Shown piece by piece: positions 35,444 through 44,306 of a stretch of 64,000 nucleotides of DNA. The translations under genes were made by a program, and so were the position numbers. The DNA is from Longimicrobium sp. (GTDB taxonomy: Bacteria; Gemmatimonadota; Gemmatimonadetes; Longimicrobiales; Longimicrobiaceae): contig DASUYB010000122.1 in assembly GCA_036377595.1 (NCBI GenBank), positions 17,852 through 81,851 of the forward strand. The letters are read 5' to 3'. The notes beneath the pieces were generated by a model. The model saw only the letters and a list, made by a program, of their open reading frames with translations, ran no database searches and had not been told where the DNA came from. The stretch's first letter is position 1. Every line of letters starts with the position of its first letter.

Positions 35444-36601
35444 GTGCAACCCTCTACACCTACTCCAAGCGTAAATCACTGGGTACTTGCCTTCATCCTC
35501 CCAAACCTCGGCATCAACAGCGAGCATTCATACTTTCAGCAAATCTCGCCTGCCCTTTCGCTTGGGCTGGAGGGCATAGCGATTGTTCCATTTGGGGATA
35601 GTCGTTTTGAGGCGATCCGGCGAGAGTCGGGTAGCGCGCGAGTCCTCGCGGGGGGGTTTAAGGATGAGAATAGCGAAAGCGTTGAGCCATCTGCGCTCCT
35701 CATTCGTGAGGACTACGCCGCAGCTATTGGTCGCGATGTGGCACCGGTGGTCGCGTTCCGCAACGCTGTCGCTCTCACGTTCATCTTGCCTGCACGGGCG
35801 CGGCTTGCTGCCCAGGTGGGATCATCTTCCGTGAGTTGGGCTGACTTCTTCGATTTTCACCCGACGGTAGTTGGAATCGACAACAAACTCCATACACACA
35901 CGCCGGCCGTGACGTCGATGTGGGTTCGTGAGAATAAATTCCTCGCGATGCCTGATCCAAGCATAGCCTATGGCACGGAGCTCGGACTTCCGGACCCTTT
36001 TCTGTCCTCGAGTCTAGGGAAGCTCTGGTGGAAACGGTTTATCAGGCCAAAGAAAGATGATGTGTTCAGTCGTCTAGTTTTCCGTTCGCTTGAACTAGCC
36101 TACCATGCGTGCTCGCTGACGAACAAGAATCAAGCATCGCTCAATGACTATGGCCTTCAGGTAGCACTGTGGGTAACAGCCTTGGAGGTCCTTGCCCGGC
36201 CCACGCGAGGAGACGTGAATCAGAGCGAGGTCCTCCGATTGATAAAGAGTTATCCGTGGGAGAACTGGCTCCTAAGTCGCAATCGCTTCACACTCCGCTT
36301 CCGGTCCCGATCTGGAGGATGGAACTACTCGCGAGGGAATGCCGTCCAAAAGGCTTGTAATGCGCTCTACCACGCTCGCCATCGCTTCATTCACGGGGAT
36401 AAGGTCGATGTCGATCTGATGATTCCACAGATCGGCTCCGCGAGGCCAGCATTGCCGCGTTTAGCTGCAACCGTATATCGGGCCGCACTCGGCGCCTTCT
36501 TGGAACGTCGGTACCAAAGGTCCAGATCATGGGATATGCTGGAGTATCTTACATTTGACCGCTATGAAAAGGCTCTCGCGAACCTGGTCGGCCAAACGTG
36601 A
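35444..36601 (+). CDS. HEPN-like protein (candidate RNase/defence), otherwise unknown
   Basis: The GTG at 35444 follows a near-perfect AAAGGAGGA site and gives 385 residues. The N-terminal part is mixed alpha/beta and unassigned. The C-terminal part contains ALYHARHRFIHGDKVD, where R312-x4-H317 followed by Gly is the Rx4-6H signature of Apea-like HEPN domains; HEPN proteins are often RNases in toxin or antiviral systems. The helix before it (LQVALWVTALEVLARP) suits the HEPN bundle. Lower GC than the backbone. Flanked by site 12 and the 36,643 gene. Confidence 0.5.
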   Translation: MQPSTPTPSVNHWVLAFILPNLGINSEHSYFQQISPALSLGLEGIAIVPFGDSRFEAIRRESGSARVLAGGFKDENSESVEPSALLIREDYAAAIGRDVAPVVAFRNAVALTFILPARARLAAQVGSSSVSWADFFDFHPTVVGIDNKLHTHTPAVTSMWVRENKFLAMPDPSIAYGTELGLPDPFLSSSLGKLWWKRFIRPKKDDVFSRLVFRSLELAYHACSLTNKNQASLNDYGLQVALWVTALEVLARPTRGDVNQSEVLRLIKSYPWENWLLSRNRFTLRFRSRSGGWNYSRGNAVQKACNALYHARHRFIHGDKVDVDLMIPQIGSARPALPRLAATVYRAALGAFLERRYQRSRSWDMLEYLTFDRYEKALANLVGQT

Positions 36602-36642
36602 GAAGCCGGCGGGCGTCGGTCGCGCAGCTCGCGAAAGGGGGG

Positions 36643-37074
36643 TCAGGCGCGCTTTCGGATCGGTCGCGTTTCGCCTGTATTAGGATTCCGCCACTCTGCC
36701 GTTCCGTCGCGCTTCAGAAGCACTCCGCCCGTCTCGACTAGCACTGTTGCAAGCCAGTCGATTGGGAGCGCGGCATCCGGCAAGGCCGGATCGATGAGAA
36801 CGGCGCCGTGTTCCAGCGACAACGCTCCTTCACGGCCACTCATCCGGTCCCTGAAACGCCACGTCCAAATCTGGCCATCGAAGTCCGGTTCCCATAGATC
36901 GCAGGTAGACAACAGGGTCGCCTTGATCCAATGCTCGGCAGCGCGTGCATTGTTCAACCTCTCCTGCTCTTCCTCTGAGGGGACATGCACCATTCGATTG
37001 TCTCCGCTTCGATAGGCGAGGTTCAGTTGTCGATCAGGGCTTACGTCTCGAATACGCGCGGCCAGGTGACCCAA
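36643..37074 (-). CDS. Hypothetical protein
   Basis: The frame ends at 36643; the TTG at 37074 gives 143 residues (MGHLAARIRDVSPDRQLNLA, NARAAEHWIKATLLSTCDLW, ALPIDWLATVLVETGGVLLK). No clear ribosome site is seen, so the start could lie further upstream, which would place the 14-bp site at 37102 inside the coding region (HSGRNA). The fold looks alpha/beta and soluble. No family is recognised. It is on the same strand as the DUF262-HNH gene, 55 bases downstream of it. Confidence 0.5.
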   Translation of the reverse strand: MGHLAARIRDVSPDRQLNLAYRSGDNRMVHVPSEEEQERLNNARAAEHWIKATLLSTCDLWEPDFDGQIWTWRFRDRMSGREGALSLEHGAVLIDPALPDAALPIDWLATVLVETGGVLLKRDGTAEWRNPNTGETRPIRKRA

Positions 37075-37101
37075 AACGTCGTAGGGGCCCTGCCTAATCG
37101 C

Positions 37102-37115
37102 ATTCCGACCGGAAT
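37102..37115. repeat. Dispersed 14-bp site 13 (AC centre)
   Basis: ATTCCGACCGGAAT, 14 bases after the stop of the DUF262-HNH gene (minus strand). Confidence 0.9.
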
Positions 37116-37129
37116 GTGCCCCCGGTCCC

Positions 37130-38695
37130 CTAGTTCTTAATACTCTGATTACAATAGGGATGGCAGAGCTGGATGTTCTCAGGATCCCCCGTCCCACCCT
37201 CTCGCTTGGGTTGGTTATGGTCGTACGAGAGTGACTTGTCAGGGTCCAGATAGCCGCCACAGATAGCGCAACAGGGCGCCCCCTCCAGAGCAATGGAGAT
37301 AAACGCTTTGCTCTTGACGTGTTCTGAAAACTCCGAAGCGGTGGTCCTCGCCTCGCCCGTGAGAACCTTGCCCTTCAGACCGGCAGTCTCCACCAGCCAC
37401 TCGTCGGTTACCGCCTCGCCCACAACTACCTTCTCGACGAGCGCCTCCAAGAGAAGCTCGTACACACGCGTTCTCTTCTTGCTTGCCTGCCTCTGCAAAA
37501 CAGTGGCGATGAGATCCTTGTTGTCAATGAGGGCCGTCTCCAGCTTCGCTCTTGCTGCGGTGAATTTCTTGAAGAATCCACCGTCGTTATTTACAAGCTT
37601 CCGTCCGATTAGGGCTACTGTGCCCATGAACATCGGTCCGGAGTGAACGCCGGTCGGACCATAAAAATAGACGGCGGGGTGCAATCCCAAGCTGCCGCGA
37701 TCATTCCCTGTGATCCGTCCGGCCAAGCGCATCGAACGCCTCAGCACTTCCAATGTGGCTTCACCTGTATCATCATCCGGATAGTCTAGGAGGCGCGCTG
37801 GCTTGCCTTCCTGGTTGCGGTTTGCGATCAACATGAAGTCAATCAGGACCTCCAGAGCCGCACGAATGCCCTTCGACCCTCCGAGAGGAAGGTCTAGGGT
37901 CTTGATAGGCCGCTTTAGTTCAGGCTCAAACAGAATCTGATGGAGGTTAGAGGCGCTCTCCTCGATTGCTTTAGCCTTATCGGATGGGAACGCCGACCAG
38001 TAACGGTGGCCTTTGCCTGCGCGAATCACCGCACGGGCAGCTATTGCAATAGGGCGCCTACGGTTCCGGAGCAGAAGTTCTTCAATCTCGTCGAGCGGAG
38101 TACCCTCAGTGTTGATCTTAAAGAATGACTCCTCTGCCTTTTCGGCATTACCGCTGACCCACTGGATAGGGAGAGCGCGAGACGCCAGTGCGGTGCCGCG
38201 GCGTCTCTCGTCATCAGGAATGTCGGGAAGCTGCAGCCGTGCATTGATCTGTGCATACTTGCCGACACGTTCTTCCACTAGATCCCGAGTCCGCTTAGCG
38301 ATCCGTTTTTGCTCCGCCGAGATCTGATAACCGAAAAAGGACTGGGAAATGGCACCGTCCCCGTAATCATCTTCCAGCCACGAACGAAGGACGCTCAACC
38401 GATGCCCACCATCAATAACGAATAGATACAACGGCGATTTCCATAGAATGACCGAGGGAATTAGGTCGCCGTTCACGAAGCACTCCAGAAGCGAAACGAC
38501 CTGTTCGGGCGACCAGTGGTTGGTCTCGCGCTGGAAGTCCGGTTTCCGGAGAATGGGAAGGATCAAGCTACCGGCCGTCAAATCCCTGAGCCCGACTGAA
38601 ACAATACTGTCGACGGCCGGCTGCTCGTCCGGTTGGAGGGCGAAGTCCGCACGGGCGATCATTGCGTCGAGATTGACTAAGTTGCGCGAAGCCAA
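37130..38695 (-). CDS. DUF262-HNH fusion (GmrSD-like nuclease)
   Basis: The 521-residue protein has an N-terminal DUF262/ParB-like NTPase domain (PDFQRETNHWSPEQVVSLLE at about 53-72 and the nucleotide-site motif VIDGGHRLSVLRSW at 93-106). The C-terminus is an HNH nuclease, CAICGGYLDPDKSLSYDHNQ then NIQLCHPYCNQS. DUF262 plus HNH proteins include GmrSD, a modification-dependent restriction enzyme, and SspE; a role against phage or competing elements is likely. Start is TTG with no obvious ribosome site; an ATG lies 33 bases inside. Confidence 0.78.
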   Translation of the reverse strand: MASRNLVNLDAMIARADFALQPDEQPAVDSIVSVGLRDLTAGSLILPILRKPDFQRETNHWSPEQVVSLLECFVNGDLIPSVILWKSPLYLFVIDGGHRLSVLRSWLEDDYGDGAISQSFFGYQISAEQKRIAKRTRDLVEERVGKYAQINARLQLPDIPDDERRRGTALASRALPIQWVSGNAEKAEESFFKINTEGTPLDEIEELLLRNRRRPIAIAARAVIRAGKGHRYWSAFPSDKAKAIEESASNLHQILFEPELKRPIKTLDLPLGGSKGIRAALEVLIDFMLIANRNQEGKPARLLDYPDDDTGEATLEVLRRSMRLAGRITGNDRGSLGLHPAVYFYGPTGVHSGPMFMGTVALIGRKLVNNDGGFFKKFTAARAKLETALIDNKDLIATVLQRQASKKRTRVYELLLEALVEKVVVGEAVTDEWLVETAGLKGKVLTGEARTTASEFSEHVKSKAFISIALEGAPCCAICGGYLDPDKSLSYDHNQPKREGGTGDPENIQLCHPYCNQSIKN

Positions 38696-38800
38696 GGTCG
38701 TTGATTGGGTTTCTTGTGGGCGAGGTCCCCCCCTGCCAGCGCGTAATCATAAACACAGAAGGCGCGCGCGAGAAGCGTGCAAATCACGGGCCCCCTACTC

Positions 38801-38814
38801 ATTCCGACCGGAAT
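38801..38814. repeat. Dispersed 14-bp site 14 (AC centre)
   Basis: ATTCCGACCGGAAT in the gap between the cargo block and the end of the transfer/pilus operon. Confidence 0.9.
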
Positions 38815-38885
38815 GCGGCGAAGCGCGAAGAGGGCGCCTTCCCCCCGAAAGGCACCCGCCGCACGCCGCCTGACCATCCGGCGTC

Positions 38886-41800
38886 TTAGCTTCGCATCGT
38901 CCAGCCCGCGCCGTCGCGCAGGACCACGACAGGCCGGGTAGGTAGCGGCACACGCCGACGGAGGTGTGGCACGCTACGCTCGCTCACGCCACCAGCCGGA
39001 CCGGCGCTGCGCGCCGCGACCGGCCGCCCTGCGTCTGCGCATCCGCCGCGATGACACTCGCGCAGTTGGGATGCGCGGCCAGGTCCCGCCCCTCGCTTCG
39101 GCAGAACTGCAGCGCGATGGCCCACAGCGCGGTGGACGCGCGTGCCTGTCCGGCCCAAAACGCGGTGTCGTACCGCCGCGACCGGTGCCGCACCTGTAGC
39201 GACGCGATCGGTTCCTCGCCTTCCGCGATGCGCCGATCCGGCGAGCTGCACGCCGCGAGCGCCGCCGCCAGGAGCAGCAGCCGCGCGCGCCTGCTCCGCT
39301 GGAGCATGGTTCCCTCCGGGGTTGTCGATGGTGGCCGAGCCGACACGCGGCACGGCGGCGGTATCCGCCGCCACCGGCGCGCTGCCGGTAGAAATCTGGA
39401 TCGTGGGTGCCTGCACCTCGGCGTCGCCATCGGCCGGGACGACGAGCTCGACGGCCGCCGCGCGCGCCGAGAGCGCCGCCAGCGAGCTGCTGGCGACGGT
39501 GACGCGGTAGCGGCCGGGCCGCGCCCGCGCCACGTACCACGCGCCGTCCGTGAAGGTCGTGGCGGCCGTCACCTGGCCGTGCTCGCCGGCCAGCTCCAGC
39601 GTGATCCCGCCGAGCGCCGCGTCCGCCAGCCCCGCGACCTGCCCCCCGACAGGCCGCGTCTGCACGACGGGGAAATCCACCGTGATCGCCCGGTTCGGCA
39701 CCGGGCGCACGCGGTGCTCCGGCTGCGCCGGCGTGAGCGCCGGGTCCGCCACCGCGTTCGGGTGGATGCGCACGTACGCGACGTCATACGGCGAGACGTT
39801 CCACCGGACGTAGCGCCCCCGCGCGTCCGTCCGTACCGGCAGCCCGCCGACCTGCACGACTTGCCCGGCGAGGACGGTGTCCCCCGCCGTGAAACGGCCG
39901 TCCGCGTCGCGGTCGTAGTAGACGAGCCCGGTGATCCCGCCCGATCCCTCGGCCGGGCCGGGTAGCGCGCTGACGCCCGCGAGGCCCGCTTCCGCCAGCG
40001 ATCCCCGGGCGGAGATCGTCGTGCGGTTGCGCGCGGCCCCACGCTCGGTGGAGACGCGGGAGTGCACGCGCAGGCTGCGCGTGAAGGCGCTCAGGCCCAG
40101 CTCGAGGACCGGGCGCGCGCTCCGCGCGCGGTCCCACCGCACGCTCGCGCTCACGTTCGCCCACCCGAGCGCCCCCACGCTCAGGCCGGCGTCCGCCGTC
40201 TGCACGCCCTCGCCGCCGAGGCTGGCGCCAGCCGAGAGGCTGGACGGCATCGTGCCGAAGAGCCGCCCGAGCATCTGCGTCCCCCGCAGCCCGAGGTACG
40301 CCGGCACGGCGGGCCCGTCCGTCAGGCTCGCTTCCACGGTCCCGCCGGAGTGGTAGACCGCACCGGTGGCGCTCCACCGCTCCACCTCGCCGCCCAGGTG
40401 CCCGTCCACGTGCCCGGAGAGGCGCACGGCCGAGATCCCGGCGGCGCCGGTGCGGTACGTGGCCGAGGCGTCCCCGGTCCAATAGCGGCGCGGCTCCACG
40501 GCCACGGCCGAGTCCGCGCCGAGCCGGAACGACGGGTCCAGCCGCGCCGAGGCTTGGAAGCCGAGGCGCGAGTTGCCGAGGAGCTGCACGGACGCGCGGC
40601 CCGCCCCGCCGCGCTCCACCTGGAGCTCGCCCGACGCGCCGTGCGCGTTCGCGAAGGCGAGGCCCACGTACGGCTTGAAGGCGTCACCCGCGGCGCCCCC
40701 GCGCCGCAGGTTGAAGCCCCCGCCGACCGTGAGCCCGTTGGTGAGGCCGTAGCGTCCTGCCGCGAAGGCACCGGCCGAGCAGTCCGACCACCGGCAGCGA
40801 CCCGCGCCCAGGTCGTACCGGAAGGCGCCCTGCCGCACCATCGAGTACGGGACGGCGAACGTCAGGTCGCGCACGCGCTCCTGGCCGTCCGGCCCGATCT
40901 CCCGCACCCGCACGTCGCTGCTGCCGTAGCGGATCAGCGCGGGCGGGCTTCCGTCCGAGATGGCGTCCGAGAAGCCCACCAGCCGCCCGCCCTGATAGAC
41001 TTCGTATTCCCACCCGGCCGGGACGCTGGCCCCGATCGGCACCATCCCGAAGATCGCCTCCTGCGTGTGCGGGACGTTGGTGATCCGTACGCCCTGGAGC
41101 TGCTGGAGGAACGGCCCCTCGGCCGCCACGTCGCCGACCTCGATCTGCCGGACGAGGCTCGCGGTGGGGAAGGCGCGCCGGTACTGCGCGTGCAGATCGA
41201 CGGGCGCGGCGTCGCCGCGCTCGTCGCTGCCGAGCGTCGCGCCCACCTTCAGCTCGCCGCCCCACACCGCCGTCCCGAGCGTGGGCGAGAACGTCATGCT
41301 GCGGGAGGGATTGAGCGACTGCGCGCTCAACTCCCAGTCGAACACCATGCCGCCCCACTTCGGCCGGTACGGCACGGCGCGCGGATTCGTGTACGTCTCC
41401 GGCAACGCCGCCGGGGCGAGGCCCGCCCGCCGCTCCGCGACCGCCAGCCGCGCCTCAGCCGGGAACGGCCGCTCCCGGTCCAGCCGGGCCGTGAGCTTCC
41501 CCCACTCCACCACCAGCTCCGCGTCCAGCAGCTCGGCGAGCAGCCCGGCCGCGGCGTAGACTTCGCCCTCCGACACCATCATCTCGTCGGGACCGAGCTG
41601 GAGCGTGGTGCTGTCGCTCCGGAGCTGTCGCAGCGCGGTGTCGGCCGCGATCCCCCCCTCTGCGTATTCCGGTCGGAATGCGCGTCCTCCGCCCCCTCCG
41701 GCGGCGAACGGCACCCCGGCTGCTTCCGCGATTTTCGCCACCGGCAGCAGCAGGCGGCGCTGCCCGTCCACCAGCGCCGGGATCGTCCGCGCGGGCAGCT

Positions 41801-41990
41801 CACCCACGCGGACCGAGAAGACCGCCGGCTCCGCGCCCGGCTCCGCCGTGGTCGTCCCCGGCGCCCCCGCGCCGGAGGTGGCCAGCGCGAGGTGCGCGGG
41901 CGCCTGCGCCCATGCGGGCGCAGCGGCGAGGGTGGCGCCCAGGAGCGCCACCGCCGCGCAGGTGGCGCGGCGCAGCGCCGCCCGGCTCAC
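38886..41990 (-). CDS. Outer-membrane usher-like protein (chaperone-usher pathway)
   Basis: From GTG at 41990 the frame is open for 1034 residues. It has a signal peptide (TCAAVALLGATLAAAPAWAQ), an N-terminal domain, a large Gly/aromatic-rich beta-barrel region with usher landmarks (WEYEVYQGGRLVGFSD, GPDGQERVRDLTFAVPYSMV, RQGAFRYDLGAGR), and C-terminal Ig-like modules (GITGLVYYDRDADGRFTAGD). Ushers assemble chaperone-bound subunits into surface fibres. The start overlaps the chaperone gene (GTGA). The natural end is unclear: the frame has no stop before the nested lipoprotein gene (38984-39307), and its last 140 or so residues look like an out-of-frame reading of it. Confidence 0.75.
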   Translation of the reverse strand: MSRAALRRATCAAVALLGATLAAAPAWAQAPAHLALATSGAGAPGTTTAEPGAEPAVFSVRVGELPARTIPALVDGQRRLLLPVAKIAEAAGVPFAAGGGGGRAFRPEYAEGGIAADTALRQLRSDSTTLQLGPDEMMVSEGEVYAAAGLLAELLDAELVVEWGKLTARLDRERPFPAEARLAVAERRAGLAPAALPETYTNPRAVPYRPKWGGMVFDWELSAQSLNPSRSMTFSPTLGTAVWGGELKVGATLGSDERGDAAPVDLHAQYRRAFPTASLVRQIEVGDVAAEGPFLQQLQGVRITNVPHTQEAIFGMVPIGASVPAGWEYEVYQGGRLVGFSDAISDGSPPALIRYGSSDVRVREIGPDGQERVRDLTFAVPYSMVRQGAFRYDLGAGRCRWSDCSAGAFAAGRYGLTNGLTVGGGFNLRRGGAAGDAFKPYVGLAFANAHGASGELQVERGGAGRASVQLLGNSRLGFQASARLDPSFRLGADSAVAVEPRRYWTGDASATYRTGAAGISAVRLSGHVDGHLGGEVERWSATGAVYHSGGTVEASLTDGPAVPAYLGLRGTQMLGRLFGTMPSSLSAGASLGGEGVQTADAGLSVGALGWANVSASVRWDRARSARPVLELGLSAFTRSLRVHSRVSTERGAARNRTTISARGSLAEAGLAGVSALPGPAEGSGGITGLVYYDRDADGRFTAGDTVLAGQVVQVGGLPVRTDARGRYVRWNVSPYDVAYVRIHPNAVADPALTPAQPEHRVRPVPNRAITVDFPVVQTRPVGGQVAGLADAALGGITLELAGEHGQVTAATTFTDGAWYVARARPGRYRVTVASSSLAALSARAAAVELVVPADGDAEVQAPTIQISTGSAPVAADTAAVPRVGSATIDNPGGNHAPAEQARAAAAPGGGARGVQLAGSAHRGRRGTDRVATGAAPVAAVRHRVLGRTGTRVHRAVGHRAAVLPKRGAGPGRASQLRECHRGGCADAGRPVAARSAGPAGGVSERSVPHLRRRVPLPTRPVVVLRDGAGWTMRS
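38984..39307 (-). CDS. EexN-like entry-exclusion lipoprotein
   Basis: The 107-residue product has a lipoprotein signal (MLQRSRRARLLLLAAALAAC, lipobox LAAC). A mature part contains LWAIALQFCRSEGRDLAAHP then NCASVIAAD, the Cys-rich L-x-C-x(8-12)-P-x-C-x2-A pattern of EexN/TrbK-like proteins. Those block redundant mating into cells that already hold the element. GGAGGGAA precedes the ATG. It lies wholly within the open end of the usher frame, in another phase; the good ribosome site and signal peptide argue that this frame is the real one here. Confidence 0.65.
   Translation of the reverse strand: MLQRSRRARLLLLAAALAACSSPDRRIAEGEEPIASLQVRHRSRRYDTAFWAGQARASTALWAIALQFCRSEGRDLAAHPNCASVIAADAQTQGGRSRRAAPVRLVA
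41666..41679. repeat. Dispersed 14-bp site 15 (GT centre), inside the usher gene
   Basis: ATTCCGGTCGGAAT, read on the minus strand as part of Phe-Arg-Pro-Glu-Tyr near residue 105, in a Gly-rich loop. Confidence 0.9.
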
Positions 41991-42847
41991 CGGCTGCGGG
42001 CCGCGTTCGCGGCCCCCTCGCTGAGGTTCACCCGCCCCTGCACGGGATCGGCGCGGAGCACCGTCCCCTGCGGCAGGTCGGTGCGCTCGGTGTCGAGCGT
42101 GTATTCGACGGCCGCGACGCGCGCGGCGTCGGCGGCCGGGATGGTGAAGCGCCAGCGCAGGCCGCGGTAGACGGTGATCGGCTCGACGTGCTCCGCGCCC
42201 ACCACCGCGCCGTGCGCGTCCAGCAGCCGCGCGCGAAGGCGGCCGATGAAGGCCGCGTTGCCGCCGCGCGCGAGGTCCAGCGTCAGGTGCGCCTTGTCGC
42301 CTTCGCGCGCCGCGCTGGCGTGCTCGACGGAGAGCGACGTGGAGAGCCGCCCCACGCGGTAGTGCAGCCCGCCCACGATGCGCGTGCCGATGCGCAGGCG
42401 CATGGTGGCCTGCCCCTGCGTCTTCTCCACCGGCGGGACCTGCGGCACGGCGTTGACGACCAGCCGCGCCCAATACTCCCCGGCCGCGAGCCCGGCCGGG
42501 GGCCGGACGATCACCCGCACCACCTGGCTCTCGCCCGGCGCCAGCACCAGCCGGCGCGGGTAGGCGCGCAGCCACGGCAGCGCCGAGGGCGCCCCGGCCG
42601 GGGCCGAGTCCGCCAGGACCAGCCGCACCACGCCGTCCGCGTCGGAGACGTGGGTGCCCCACTGGAACCCCAGCTCGATCTCTTCCGGCTGCTTGCCCGA
42701 GTTGTAGAGCGTCACCACGCCCTCGCGGGTGCGGGCGTCGATGTAGAGCACGGCGGGCGAGACGTTCACCGCGGCCGCCTCGCGGGCGCCGAACGCCAGC
42801 GCCGTGGCGGCGACCAGCGCCGCCCTGCCGAGAATCCTTCCGGACAT
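41987..42847 (-). CDS. Periplasmic pilus chaperone
   Basis: The 286-residue product has a signal peptide (AALVAATALAFGAREAAA) and two Ig-like domains in PapD style: VNVSPAVLYIDARTREGVVT starts strand A/B, LRAYPRRLVLAPGESQVVRV carries the strand with the conserved P-x(n)-L-x-PG-x-Q pattern, and GEYWARLVVN follows. The C-terminal domain ends DPVQGRVNLSEGAANAARSR. It should hold pilin subunits in the periplasm and pass them to the usher. AGGGAG precedes the ATG at 42847. The stop overlaps the usher start, so the two are coupled. Confidence 0.82.
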   Translation of the reverse strand: MSGRILGRAALVAATALAFGAREAAAVNVSPAVLYIDARTREGVVTLYNSGKQPEEIELGFQWGTHVSDADGVVRLVLADSAPAGAPSALPWLRAYPRRLVLAPGESQVVRVIVRPPAGLAAGEYWARLVVNAVPQVPPVEKTQGQATMRLRIGTRIVGGLHYRVGRLSTSLSVEHASAAREGDKAHLTLDLARGGNAAFIGRLRARLLDAHGAVVGAEHVEPITVYRGLRWRFTIPAADAARVAAVEYTLDTERTDLPQGTVLRADPVQGRVNLSEGAANAARSR

Positions 42848-42944
42848 ATCCGTCTCCCTTCGTTCACGGGGTTGAGTGCGTTCATGTGGTGCTGCGGCCC
42901 GGGGCGCCGCCGGGGATGGAGCTCCCCCCGGCGGCGCGCGCCGC

Positions 42945-42958
42945 ATTCCGGTCGGAAT
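42945..42958. repeat. Dispersed 14-bp site 16 (GT centre)
   Basis: ATTCCGGTCGGAAT between the pilin-like and chaperone genes, 15 bases after the pilin-like stop. Confidence 0.9.
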
Positions 42959-42973
42959 GCGGGGCGCGGCCCG

Positions 42974-43528
42974 TCAGGCGGCGTCGATCTGCATGTAGAT
43001 CGTCGCCGTGTAGACCCCGGCCCGCGCGTTGTTCAGGTCTTCCTTGCGCGGCGTGTACGCGTGGAACAGCAGCCACCGCGACCCGCTCGGCGCGGCGAAC
43101 GTCGAGCTGCCCTGGCAGTTGAAGATCGTCGCGAGCGTGCGCGTGGACGGGTCCGGGCTGGCGAGGTTGTCGCACGCCGTGGTCAGCGCCTGCTCGTCTC
43201 CCTCGGCGCTCCGGAAGACGAGCTTCCCGTCCTCCCGCAGCCCGACGATGCTCAGGCGGTAGGGGACGTTCGCCCGCACCTCCCGCTCGACCGGGTTGGT
43301 GGTGAACAGGCTGCTGGTGCTGATGGCGCCGTAGCCCGGCGGCACCCCGTCGCGGAAGTAGAAGGTGAAGTCGTGGAAGGACGGTTCGTGGTTCACCACT
43401 TCCACGAACGGGGCCACGCCGATGGCGAAGGTGATGGCGCCGCTGCGGTCGCTGAGCTGCTGCTGCGCCAGCGCGGGCGAGCCCGCCAGCAGCGCCGCCG
43501 CGACCAGTGCGAAAGGAATCCGTCTCAT
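42974..43528 (-). CDS. Secreted pilin-like subunit 1
   Basis: The 184-residue product has a signal peptide (IPFALVAAALLAGSPALAQQ) and a mature beta-rich domain starting SDRSGAITFAIGVAPFVEVV. A closely related opening (TDRSGAITLQFTVAKWVEVV) occurs in the next gene, and both end in A-AGxY-ATxYxQI. The layout of signal peptide, single beta domain and two Cys suits a chaperone-usher pilin or adhesin (spore-coat-U-like). Position before the chaperone gene supports this. Confidence 0.65.
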   Translation of the reverse strand: MRRIPFALVAAALLAGSPALAQQQLSDRSGAITFAIGVAPFVEVVNHEPSFHDFTFYFRDGVPPGYGAISTSSLFTTNPVEREVRANVPYRLSIVGLREDGKLVFRSAEGDEQALTTACDNLASPDPSTRTLATIFNCQGSSTFAAPSGSRWLLFHAYTPRKEDLNNARAGVYTATIYMQIDAA

Positions 43529-43613
43529 GGGGTTGTGTCTCCCTCTGGTGTTCAGGTGGCGAGGCGCCGCCCCGGCCGCGCGCCGGGAGCGGTGCCCGCC
43601 CGGTGTCGGTCGC

Positions 43614-44174
43614 TCAGAGCGCCTCGATCTGGAGGTAGACCGTGGCCTGGTACAGCCCGGCGCGCCGGTTCTCCGTCACGGACGGGTCGTCCGTGTAGGC
43701 GCGCAGCGTCACCCACGACGAGCTGGTGGGGACCATCGGCCCGCTGTTGGAGCACAGCCAGTCCGAATACTCGGCGGGCGACGCCGGATGCTCCGTGGCG
43801 GAGATCCGGCACTGCATCTGGAGGACGATCCCCGTCCCCGGAGGCGCCTGCCCGGCGATGAACTCGATCTCGCCGAAATCGTTGATCCCCTGCAGGGTGA
43901 GGCGGTACATCGTGTTCGCCCGGATCTCGCGCGTGACCGCGCCCTCCGGCGTGTCGATCATCGCCTGGCCGGGCGTCACGCCGTCCGTGCCCTCGGTCAG
44001 GTCGTGGGTGGACGGGGCGTCGCTGACGACCTCGACCCACTTGGCGACGGTGAACTGCAGCGTGATGGCGCCGGAGCGGTCCGTCGTCTGCCCGAACTGC
44101 GCGCTCAGCGCCGAGGGCGCCGCGCAGAGAGCCAGCATCGCGGCCACCGCCGCGGCGTTCTTCGTGAACTGCAT
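43614..44174 (-). CDS. Secreted pilin-like subunit 2
   Basis: The 186-residue product is a paralogue of the preceding entry: signal peptide AAAVAAMLALCAAPSALSAQ, DRSGAITLQFTVAKWVEVVS, REIRANTMYRLTLQGINDFG and the end RRAGLYQATVYLQIEAL. Two Cys (QMQCRIS and WLCSNS) probably form a disulfide. The two genes are 85 bases apart. The shared ends are what subunits recognised by one chaperone would show. Confidence 0.65.
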   Translation of the reverse strand: MQFTKNAAAVAAMLALCAAPSALSAQFGQTTDRSGAITLQFTVAKWVEVVSDAPSTHDLTEGTDGVTPGQAMIDTPEGAVTREIRANTMYRLTLQGINDFGEIEFIAGQAPPGTGIVLQMQCRISATEHPASPAEYSDWLCSNSGPMVPTSSSWVTLRAYTDDPSVTENRRAGLYQATVYLQIEAL

Positions 44175-44306
44175 GGTCGGACTTCCTTTCGGTTCAGGGA
44201 GGGGAGGGGGGCATCCGCCCCGCTCCCGGTGTTGTGTGGCCGCCGCGTCTGCCGGAGCCGGCCGGGGGGCGCCCGCGCCGGCGGCTGCGCCGCCCGGGCC
44301 CTCCGG

